A stretch of 34,221 bases of DNA, taken from the NCBI GenBank assembly GCA_022496185.1, contig WTXG01000340.1, positions 1-34,221 of the forward strand, given 5' to 3'. The notes below the pieces were generated by a model that worked only from the letters and a program-made list of their open reading frames with translations, was not told the origin of the DNA and did not search any database. A program made the translations under genes and the position numbers. The number at the start of each line of letters is the position of its first letter. Position 1 is the stretch's first letter. Source of the DNA: Multifurca ochricompacta (Eukaryota > Basidiomycota > Agaricomycetes > Russulales > Russulaceae). Shown here piece by piece: positions 1-8,199 of this stretch.

Positions 1-112
1 CGTGAATGAGTTCGCCAGTCTTCTCATGTTCGTACGAGTTGTGATGGCCTACGAGCCATTGCTTAGAGCTATAAATGGTCGGGCTCGTCAGAATGAGTAA
101 ACAGGGATACAT
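1..112 (-). CDS. Partial repeat-family gene, 5' part (copy R0), runs off the window
   Basis: This is the left-edge, reverse-orientation copy of a gene family seen three more times in the window (3870, 11636 and 13721). Read on the minus strand from an ATG at 112-110, it stays open to the window edge, and its last visible residues are KTGELIH. The other three copies carry one extra base after the AACTCT-like codons. R0 reads GCTCTAAG there and so keeps the frame that leads into the well-conserved second half. Similarity to the other copies stops near base 107, so the usual N-terminus is replaced and the ATG at 112 may be fortuitous. I do not recognise the family; the more complete copies suggest a small beta-rich fungal protein of about 160 residues. 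Whether R0 is a functional gene depends on sequence outside the window. Confidence 0.45.
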   Translation of the reverse strand, partial: MYPCLLILTSPTIYSSKQWLVGHHNSYEHEKTGELIH

Positions 113-454
113 TCGGCACGCACCAACGTCGGAAGTTTGGTCTTTCGAACGAGAGTCACTGGAATTCCTAATCACATTGCACATGCGATTCATCCCCTCG
201 CCAACATGCTCTATAGAGTATGAGCCGAGAGTTTGTCTACTTCACCGGCTAAGGATAGTCTAACCGAGCGCTAGCCTCAGGCCAAGCCTGCCGCCGTCCC
301 TTCACGCTTTTGACGACTTGGATTACGCATCACGGTGAAATGACCATCCCACTGATTGACTCTAACACTTCAATAAACAATCAGACTCTTGATAGTGTCC
401 CGAGTCAGCGCGACTTCGCTTCTTTTTCTTTAGGACAGAGTACCGTGCGGGTAC

Positions 455-1280
455 GTGAGTGCAGGAGCAACAGGCGAGGGCAACCACGGCATAAAGTCGA
501 CTCCGATACGTGATCTATGTATCGCCACTTGTGGAAAATGGGTCTTATTATCATGCTGCATCGTAAGCATTGCAGGATCTCAGTTCACGCCTGTATCTGT
601 CACGCCTGATAGCCGCGTAGAGGAGAAAGCACCCGCTACATACGAACATGAATCATGGGCTCCTCATCACTGCGCACAATTTCCTAGCTGGCGGAGTAGT
701 CTTTTTCCCGACACAAGCAAGACATACGCGAAAATGGAAGTACGACATGAGGATGAAGGTTCTCATGCCCCCGATCTGCACCCTCCTCCCAGTGCAACAT
801 TAGTGCCACCTTCCCAACACTCTTCATCAAGCAACCTGCAGAATCGCTCTCTGTGCCTCCGCCGCCAGGATCAAGCCGCCACAAGTCATGATGACGAAGG
901 CCATCTTTCGCATACTTCTACACCCCTCTCTAACTTACTCAGGTGCTTTCTACGCCCAATGACGAATAGTTATGAAGGCCCAAGTAGAGGCTCTAGCAGC
1001 TCACTCAACATACACCAATCATCTGACGATAGTCGTGCTTCAGCTCCTTCAAGTTCGGAGGATTCTTATCCTTCTCCATACTCTGTCGACGCCATTGCTG
1101 TGTTTCAGGCTCCACCAGACAAAAACGAAGGACGGTCCTTCGATGGGCGCCGAAGCGCGAAGGGGTTGATCTTCTTGAAAACCAGGTTCAGGTGATCTTT
1201 GCAGAGGCCCCCGATGGTACAAGTGCTAGCTTGCCCTCCGTGCACATAGCATCCAGGCACCGTGGCGTTATTGACTCATT
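455..1280 (+). pseudogene. Possible Ser/Pro-rich hypothetical gene, probably broken
   Basis: An open frame from 455 to 1195, with a better start candidate at 734 (protein begins MEVRHEDEG), is rich in Ser, Pro and acidic residues and has no hydrophobic or enzymatic motif. Near 1160 the protein-like reading jumps frame: the frame starting at 1165 (VDLLENQVQVIFAEAPDG) continues open to a stop at about 1284, while the first frame ends at 1195. This suggests either a one-base frameshift or an unseen short intron. I do not recognise the product. Compositional bias alone could keep such a frame open, so this is weak. The rest of 113-2094 shows only short unrelated frames and T-rich tracts. Confidence 0.2.
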
Positions 1281-2094
1281 TTAAGGCGACGCGTTAAGGC
1301 TTTGGGAAGCTCCATGTTTCATAACGAGCGCCGTCTGCCTCGTCTTGACGACTACGACTCTGCGGAGTATGACTTTCCATGCCTCGCATATTTCGTGCCT
1401 CTGGTGACCGCCACGTCGACGACTTTTCCTGTTTTTTTTTTAGTACAATCATGTCTAATGTATCCATACTAAACAGAATTTTTGGAGCTTCAGGCCTGTT
1501 GGCGAATGTACTGCTCTTTTGTGCTTCAGCGTTACAAGGCTTGTCACTTTCGGTTCAAGTATGTCTGGGAAGGAGATGATCAACACAAGAGAGGGACATT
1601 GGCCCTTGGGTAGACAATGTTATACCGCCAGTTACAGTAAACGTCCGTGCGATGATCCAGGCGTCCCTGTGGTTGATCGTAATCAAAGAAATGCCTCCTC
1701 ATCCCGGCTTTTCCTTCCGTTCACAATATTCGAGGCAGGTTGTGGAGCTGGAATGTATCCACCGCATCATCCACGCGCTGGACTTTTACATTCCATGATT
1801 CAGCAGCGCCGTCATGTCCATACCTCATTTATGAGCGTTTCCGAGGGCCCCCGCTGGTCACCCGTAATTTATTCAGGGACACGTCCTGTTAGTCACGTGG
1901 AGCTGGCAGTGTTTTTTTATTTTTATTTTGAAATCAAATTTATTCTGTACACTGGACATAAGTCTCACCTGCTTTTCCTCGGAATACTTAAAGACCATCC
2001 AGGAGCCCCTCGCGACTTATTCTCTCCGCCCGATTTCAACAACCCATACTCTCCTCTTCATTCTTTGGAGCTCCCACGACCAATACAGCCCTTT

Positions 2095-2911
2095 ATGCCA
2101 GAGACGTACCAAGTAAAGTTCCTTCTCCTTGGAGAAGTAGGTGTGGGGAAAAGCAGCTTGTTGCTCCGCTTCACGGATCAGCAATGGTTACCGGAAAGCG
2201 CGGCGCAATCGACTATTGGAGTTGATACTTGGGTGAGCGTACAGAAATAAGTCCTATCCGGAGCTAATTGAAGCGCCACACAGACCGACGAACTGGAAGT
2301 GAAGGGGAAGCACGTGAATCTGGTCGTCTGGGTGCGTGTGAACCCCCGCCATGCGAGCTATGAGCTTTAAATAATGTTATGACAGGATACTGCTGGTGAA
2401 GAGCGTTTCCGTGCGATTACTTCATCTTATTATCGTGATACACAAGCAATCATCTTAGGTTCGTTTTATACAATCTCCAGGCGGAACTTAATGTCCATAG
2501 CTGATGCGCCTGCGGTGCGGTCTCCAGTATACGATATCACAAATCGCGAGTCGTTTAAAGCGATAGAATGGTGGTTCACAGAGTGTAGTAATTATGCCCC
2601 AGAATCCGCGGTGAAGATCATTGTTGGTAACAAAGCGGACAAGGTATTTACTCTCCTGTGCACTCGCCTTATAAATTCTTAGAAAGCTGTGTTTCCATGT
2701 TCCCCAGGGAGATATGCGGCAATTGCCGATGGCGGAAGCTGCAGCGTACGCAGCTCGAATGGGAGCTTTGTTCATAGAAGCATCAGCCAAGACAGCTATC
2801 GGTGTGCGCGAAATCTTCCGCGACACCTTAGAAGGTATCTTGGAACGGCCCATCTTGTACAAACCTACAAATGATTCCGCGTCCACCGATACTCATGTTC
2901 ACTCCACATAA
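2095..2911 (+). CDS. Rab18-like small GTPase, atypical (no C-terminal Cys)
   Basis: Five exons, 2095-2232, 2284-2331, 2386-2458, 2528-2643 and 2708-2911, join in phase to a 192-residue Ras-superfamily GTPase. Visible motifs are the P-loop GEVGVGKS (residues 13-20), switch I STIGVD (39-44), WDTAGEE (62-68), the base-binding NKAD and the SAK motif in EASAKT. Introns are 51-69 bases with normal GT..AG ends. The run KSSLLLRFTD and the overall order resemble Rab18, a regulator of ER, lipid-droplet and Golgi traffic. Two features are odd: the catalytic Gln of switch II is Glu (position 67), and the C-terminus ends in THVHST with no cysteine for geranylgeranylation. The start at 2095 sits just before the conserved strand YQVKFLLLG; the longer upstream frame is not supported. 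Rab family is sure, the subfamily less so. Confidence 0.88.
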
Positions 2912-3805
2912 CGCTCCGAAGAGCACTACTTCATCCAACACACACTTTTTGTCCTGGGTTCTGGTTCATTCTATCAGTTGGAGGCAACCGCATAAGACAG
3001 GTCTGGGGCGGTGTGCGTGACGCGACCTGTACCTGCTTACATAACACAAATAGGTCTGTCTGTAACCTATGTAATATAATCTGATGTTGTTGTCTCGTTT
3101 GGTATCCTGGTTTAAACCTGGTGGTGGTGGTTCTTGTTCCTGATCTTATATTCCGCCCGCACGCCGCCCCCGATCGCTGTCTGTCTCAAGCCTGTCCTTC
3201 GTTCCTGGTTTTTGGTAGTCCTTGCCGGTGTTGCGAGCACTCTTCAAATCTGAGAGAAGTTCTCAGAATTGCTCCCATATTTTGAAGCAATCTATGATGC
3301 ACTACCACTCTGCTGCTTTGAAATGTAGTTTTCTCGCCAGTCGAAAACATTACTTCTACAAACTCTCACTTATTGTTATCGAACGAACCAGCTTTTCATT
3401 GCCACATGGGTAGCTTTCTGAAATGCCACTCGGAGACATCTCATGGCCCGGAAATTCTGGATGTTCATCCCATCACAAATCTATATCAAACTGTGGACAT
3501 ATACCCCATTCTACAACCAAATACGACATAATCAGGCATCATGTATCACTTTTGATCCAAGACACTCTACAGTCACTTGATCTCATGGCCTAGTCGACCG
3601 GTACCGGAAACATTATCATTATCCTTCAACAGCTAGGGCACGACACCTCCACTAGAGGCAAGTTATGCGCAACTAGTTCTAGTTTCCGGAACAATTCCGA
3701 GGCCATCCACTCTTGTCTCACCTGCCGTGCTATTTCGAACATAACAGCTACCCTTTACTGGACACTCTGTCACTCTTCTTGCTCTTGACCACCTGTTCTG
3801 AAATG

Positions 3806-3813
3806 TATAAATA
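3806..3813 (+). promoter_or_regulatory. TATA box of repeat-family gene F1
   Basis: TATAAATA lies 57 bases before the ATG at 3870. The same box at the same distance occurs in the other two full copies (12231-12238 on the minus strand and 13666-13673), which supports a once-functional Pol II promoter. Confidence 0.6.
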
Positions 3814-3869
3814 CAACGGTAGATGACCCGACTACTGTTCTCCATCCTACTCCAGTACTCCAATTCGAC

Positions 3870-4408
3870 ATGACTTACACCTACACTCCCAATTTACTCA
3901 TTCTGACGAGCCCGATGATTTATAACTCTCAAGCAATGGCTCGTAGGCCATCATAACTCGTACGAACATGAGAAGACTGGCGAACTCATTCACGTCTACG
4001 CCATAGCCGGTCCTCCTGTTTATGCAGAGGGCGATAGCAACCGGATTGACTTTGATATCGAGGTTCCACTCTGGGGAGTTACCTGGATTATTAGTTATAT
4101 TCTTTACCCTTCCGAATGGCGACACTATCGCTAATTGGGTTTGATTTCAGCTGAAAGGCTACGTCGAGAAGAGCACACTCGAAATCGATGCAGCATTCTC
4201 TGTCAAGATCCCGATCATTGGGACGTATCAGTTGGCTAAAGTCAAGGGAAATCTAGAAGATGGAGTGAAAGTGACTTTCGGCGTCTCAGTTGTTCATGGA
4301 GACGCGAGGTTCTATTATTCGATTGGTTGGATTTATGTGGACTTGTCGGCGACAATATTCGGGAAAGTTTATGGACGTGTTACGATCAAGCTGATACCTC
4401 TTGCGTGA
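3870..4408 (+). pseudogene. Repeat-family gene copy F1, frameshifted
   Basis: The ATG at 3870 opens MTYTYTPN and then hits a stop near 3956. The next frame carries the conserved part (HEKTGELIHVYAIAG, then YAEGDSNRIDFDIEVPLWG). After an intron ending in TTTCAG at 4150, exon 2 reads LKGYVEKSTLEIDAAFS, then IPIIGTYQLAKVKGNL, then IGWIYVDLSA to a TGA at 4406-4408. The break is one extra base near 3922 compared with copy R0. The intron donor is unclear: GTTACC at 4078 keeps phase, GTTATA at 4094 does not. Alternating hydrophobic and polar residues suggest a beta-rich soluble protein of about 160 residues; the family is not recognised. Exon 2 is intact only in this copy. The antisense 75-residue open frame here is best seen as a shadow. 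Confidence 0.6.
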
Positions 4409-5088
4409 GATTCGCTGCTCTCTCTTGTATTTTTGTGACTTTCTGAGAGGACTATTCTGTTTACTAGCTTCTGAAGTGTGTCTGAAAGTTTGTTGTTGGT
4501 TGAATTTACAACATTCGCTTTGGAGATCGCTTTCTTAGTGAATGGAAGTTGTTATTGTCAGCAGTGGGCCAAGGAGCCAGGTGAGTGGTGGCCCAATTAT
4601 AAGTGTTCATGTGTTTCAGGTGAACAGGATTGAAACCGCCTGTTTCAGCGGATGACATCTGTTCTGAGTTTTTTCACCAATCCTCCGCTCTTAAATAAAT
4701 GGAAGTTCCCTCTTATGTGTCAAGAGAAGAGTTTTCGTTTTGTCTTCGATCACCCCTTGAATCGTGTGTAAAGCAGTCCGACCCTTTGAATTCATTTGAG
4801 GACGCCTTCACACCGTACGATCGCGAGACCGTGTGAGTCAGATCTAGAGTAGGATTCCGCAGAAGAGAGAAGGAAGAGGGTGTGTGTGTACGAGAAATAT
4901 GTTAAATGAGGCAATACGCTGGATACCACGGGGAGACTTTGCTACTGTCTCGGGCTGAGACACGCAACAATGAGAACTGAGGTGATCATTTGTGAACAAG
5001 ATACCCGTATTTTATATAGATGAATGTAGGGGGACCCGCTTCTTGGGTGTGAAGATGATACTTCAACAAGAAATTGGTTCGTGACATT

Positions 5089-5104
5089 ACACACACACAC
5101 ACAC
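5089..5104. repeat. CA dinucleotide microsatellite
   Basis: A short ACACAC run inside repeat copy F1, absent at the matching place of copy F2. Confidence 0.8.
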
Positions 5105-5239
5105 AAGGGAGAAGGCAGGACGGGCCGGAACGAACACGGATATGATAGAGTGTTTGCTCTTGTTTGACGAAACCCACTCGCGGTTCAAGCAAAAAGAAAT
5201 TATTCTAACAGGGTTTGTGAATTGAGTACTTTAATAATT

Positions 5240-5263
5240 GCTCCCTTCGGGGATGCATACGAA

Positions 5264-5294
<31 letters not shown>

Positions 5295-5361
5295 GGCCCC
5301 TGCACAAGGATGACACGCTGTTTCAGAGTGGTAGACCTACGGGTCTCAATATTTATTTTTT
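5240..5361 (+). ncRNA. U6: U6 spliceosomal snRNA
   Basis: The core is a near-exact U6. A 5' stem-loop closed by a UUCG tetraloop (5240-5256) is followed by the AATTGGAACGATACAGAGA block holding the ACAGAGA box that pairs with the 5' splice site. Next come GATTAGCATGG with the AGC triad and the internal stem-loop GGCCCCTGCACAAGGATGACACGC. After this the sequence departs from the usual form and ends in a second hairpin, AGACC-TACG-GGTCT (about 5333-5346), then T-rich DNA with six Ts at 5356-5361, consistent with Pol III termination. The length of about 120 is slightly longer than the usual 100-110. U6 forms the catalytic centre of the spliceosome with U2. It sits at the distal end of repeat F1, and a decayed second copy lies at 14806. 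Confidence 0.85.
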
Positions 5362-5440
5362 ATTGGTCTGACTGACTCCACTATGGGTCATTCTCTCCTG
5401 ATTCTCACACATCCTTCTCTTTTTATTTTTTCTTGACAGT

Positions 5441-5956
5441 ATGGCTGGAGAGTTAGGTGATGCTACATGAATGACTAGATAATGTACTAGGAGTTGATGG
5501 TTCTTGTTGTTATGACCTCAGACCATTTCTTTTCTCATTTCCAACACTTAAGACTTACTGTATTAGTAACTAGTGGCTATAGCATTCTTTTACTGACTCT
5601 ATTACTGTAGCTATTTGATTTATACTAGTTACTCAATACATTCTTCTACCATAAGGATCGAGCTATTTAATTTATGGTCTCCCACACCCACTGTATGCCC
5701 AAACACGGATAACTCTGGGCATCTAATCCTGGTCCCCAGACATGCACCGCTGGCCTCTTGTCTTTATCTCTTGGACTTCCTACAGGAGACGCAAGCTACG
5801 TTCAAACCGTACTCATTGCGACGACCTCTGGAGCCGGATGTTCTTTTTTCATTACTGATCACTCTGTACAGCGATTTCACCTTGTTTAATTACCACTTAC
5901 TTTTATCCCATGGGGTTTTTTACCCTGAGCTTTTGTCCCACATCTGGTCACATCCT
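5441..5956. other. Intergenic stretch, no gene seen
   Basis: AT-rich DNA with many short CTAGT and ACTGTATT-like runs. The only longer frame (5615-6082, plus) has no recognisable motif and crosses the inverted-repeat element. Confidence 0.6.
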
Positions 5957-6074
5957 AGTAGCTATTATGTACCCTGTAGTAGCCGCGCGCAATTTGGGCA
6001 TAGCTCCCTGACTTGTGTAATAAAATCGGTTACAAAAAAAGTCGGGCAGCACTACAGGGTACATAGTAATTATT
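5957..6074. repeat. Short element with inverted ends (MITE-like)
   Basis: Bases 5957-5980 and the reverse complement of 6051-6074 match at about 20 of 24 positions. The inner 15 bases are perfect (ATGTACCCTGTAGT core) and enclose about 70 bases that contain a run of seven As. This could be a miniature inverted-repeat transposable element or a long hairpin. No clear target-site duplication was found. Confidence 0.4.
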
Positions 6075-6129
6075 GTGCATGAACAGATGTAATGGAACCG
6101 GAACTCCCCAAAGGGAAGATAGGAAGGCA

Positions 6130-7330
6130 GGACCTCAGGCAGTCCCTGTCGCGGGAGGATTGGCGACCTTAGGGGGGCATGGCTTGGACTTCCACCAGCG
6201 CACAGTGCACTCGTGCCCGAAGCCAAAGAAAGTGCATTGTCCTTGAGGACAGAGCCATCCGGGTCTTCAAAGGCAACAACCACCGAAGAACGCGAGTCAG
6301 GAAGGTAGCTGGATGGCGGACGCACCCAGTTAGGAAGACGAGCCACTTTGAGTCTCCGATAGATGGAGTTGACTTTCCCCAGCGCCTCATGATAGACAGC
6401 TGGGGAGAAGGAAATTCCACCTACAAACGCCCCCGTGGGCAGACCGTTGACTGTAACCCTCGACCAAGGCACATTCGGTCGCGAGGCGGTGGGGACCGCT
6501 TGGGACAACACTGACAAGAACGTCCAAAGGGTAGCTATTATGTGGGTCTGTGCGGCCAGGAGGTTAGCCTCCATCGTGTCCGGGCTAGCCATGAGCACCA
6601 AGTTGTTCTTCATTGTACATCGCGCAGCTGACAGGGAGACTTGATGACCAGTGCCAGTCAGGGAGGAATTGAGGTGCTGGCATAACTCGTGAGGGGACCA
6701 AATATAGGGCTTCAGATTTTGGGGCGCCACAGAGATGATCAGAGAAGGCCTCAAGGCCTTCCGAGTGACCTGTGTATAGGATGGGGAAGGGGCCGAGAAG
6801 CGGAAGCAGGAGGGGGCACAACGAGGGGGAGGGGGTGAGAAAGGGTAGAGGGAGCAGGAGGGGGCGTGGCCTTGGCAGAGGGCTTCTTGCCCTGGGCGGG
6901 GGGTTGCGCAGCAGGAGGGGTGGCATTAGGAGGGGGACCTTCTTGTCCAGGGCAGCAAGCGCTTGAGAGACCCTTCCCAACCCTGTCAAGACCGCACTCG
7001 CCGGCGCGGTGGCCTGCGACACAGGAGGCTGGGGAACCAACAGCGCAGGGGGGGACTGGACGGGGAATGGGGACCAGGTTTTAAAGCGCATGAGGGTCAC
7101 CAGCCGTGAGGATATGGCCAAGCGAGTGGCCGTTGAAACGGGGGGGTTGGAGGAATACTAACAACCTGATCTTCATCAACATGATGAAGACCTGGTCATC
7201 GCTGGGGTAGAGTCTGTCAAGCTCCACCAGGTCATCGTAGAGGATGACTACAGTATCATTGATGGCGCCAGTTAAGGGGTGTTTGCGGGGGTGGGGGGGG
7301 AGTCCTCTGTAGAGAGGGCCTCAAAGGAGG
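6130..7330 (-). pseudogene. Degenerate LINE ORF1 (gag-like) remnant
   Basis: On the minus strand a Pro/Lys-rich linker (about 6960-6770) leads into blocks typical of the ORF1 protein of basidiomycete non-LTR retrotransposons: LSAARCTMKNNLVLMASPDT (about 6635-6580), VPWSRVTVNGLPTG (about 6470-6430), PNWVRPPSSY, VVVAFEDPDGS (about 6280-6250) and, in another frame, FFGFGHECTVRWWKSKP (about 6240-6190). Frame changes near 6750 and 6245 and several stops show it is dead. ORF1 proteins bind the element RNA in the LINE ribonucleoprotein. No ORF2 follows, so only a fragment is present. A stretch at 7330-7150 (LVELDRLYPSDDQVF) may be its N-terminal part. Confidence 0.7.
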
Positions 7331-7339
7331 ATGATGGTA

Positions 7340-8130
7340 GTTAAGATGCAAGAGGCATGAACGAGTGCTTATTGTATGCCCTCGAACTGACTTTGACCCG
7401 ACACGACTCGCTCACTGTGCTTGACAATTATACCTACCCTTCAGTTTGAACAGTCGGATAAGATCGAATTATCATAGCTGAACTCTGACTCTTTACTAGA
7501 CGACATGGATTTTGAGAAATTAATGCGACAACTTTGCATCCGTGGCCGATTTTCAAATCCTGACCACTACAATATCCCATCCTTCTAACCAACCGCGGTG
7601 GTGCCGTAATGGAATGAGTGGGAAAAAGGGAATGTTGAATGAGCCAGGACAAAGGAAGGATGAATATTCAAAAAACAAGGGCAGTAGACGAAATATCAGG
7701 GGAAATGAGACAGAAAGAGGCATGCAAATGAGAGCAGCAGGAGAGGGCGAGTATTGAGGCTGGCCAGGAGACATGGAAGGTTTAGGTGGAGCGGCCTGAG
7801 GTATCCATAGGTAGAGGAGAAACCGGGGGCAGCAGAAGAGTAACAAAAATAAAAGAAAACTGAGAGTCTGAGAGTCTTCGTCCAGCAGGTCCGAGTCGAC
7901 GGGATCAAGGTGAGAAGAGTAGCGGCCTTGTCTCTGGGAGCAGGTGTAAACGAGGCGGTCGCACGGGTTAACAGTCCTGAAACTAGCAACGAAAGAATTT
8001 GGCTCTGGTGATGGGTCGAAATTTGGCAGACCTCACGGTCAACTCCCATCAATTGTGATTGTGGGTTGTGGAATTGTGGGTTGTGGATTGTGGTTGTGGA
8101 AAAACAAATCATTCTCACGGGCACGGGTCA
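7340..8130. other. Intergenic stretch, no gene; TG-rich repeat near its end
   Basis: No supported gene. Bases 8045-8100 hold imperfect repeats of a GTGGGTTGTGGATT-like unit just before the Crinkler promoter. The open minus-strand frame here (7696-8124) is compositionally biased and shows no motif. Confidence 0.5.
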
Positions 8131-8135
8131 CGGTT

Positions 8136-8143
8136 TATATAAA
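8136..8143 (+). promoter_or_regulatory. TATA box of the Crinkler-kinase gene
   Basis: TATATAAA lies 57 bases upstream of the ATG at 8200, which has the strong context ACCATGG. It supports 8200 rather than the upstream in-frame GTG at 8155. Confidence 0.65.
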
Positions 8144-8199
8144 GGCTCCGCTCCGTGTCAGTCAAACTCAAAGAAACCACCCAAATCACCCAAACGACC

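Larger units (their letters stand above)
2990..5440 (+). repeat. Segmental repeat copy F1 (forward)
   Basis: This unit begins just past the Rab gene near the AGACAGGTCTGGGGCGG stretch and runs to about 5440. It contains a TATA box, a small two-exon gene, several hundred bases of downstream DNA and a U6 snRNA gene. Its first part (about 3000-4560) matches the reverse complement of 11475-13045. From about 3233 onward it matches 13070-15010 directly. Copies differ by scattered substitutions, small indels and insertions, so they are old or fast-evolving. Boundaries were judged by eye and may be off by tens of bases. No terminal inverted repeats, LTRs or transposase were seen. Confidence 0.8.

Noticed and set aside
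1519..2094. Long N-terminal extension in frame with the Rab gene
   Set aside because: The GTPase fold starts right after the ATG at 2095; the upstream part has biased composition and no motif, as expected of a 5' untranslated region.
3898..4125. 75-residue antisense open frame, conserved in the repeat copy at 11919-12146
   Set aside because: It lies opposite the protein-like sense frame, and the promoter, intron signals and exon 2 all point to the sense strand. Its conservation follows from the duplication.
7696..8124. 142-residue minus-strand open frame
   Set aside because: Overlaps the TG repeat, has no domain or intron signals, and is probably chance.
8155..8199. Upstream in-frame extension of the Crinkler gene starting at GTG
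   Set aside because: GTG is not a normal nuclear start; the ATG at 8200 has a strong context and a TATA box 57 bases upstream.
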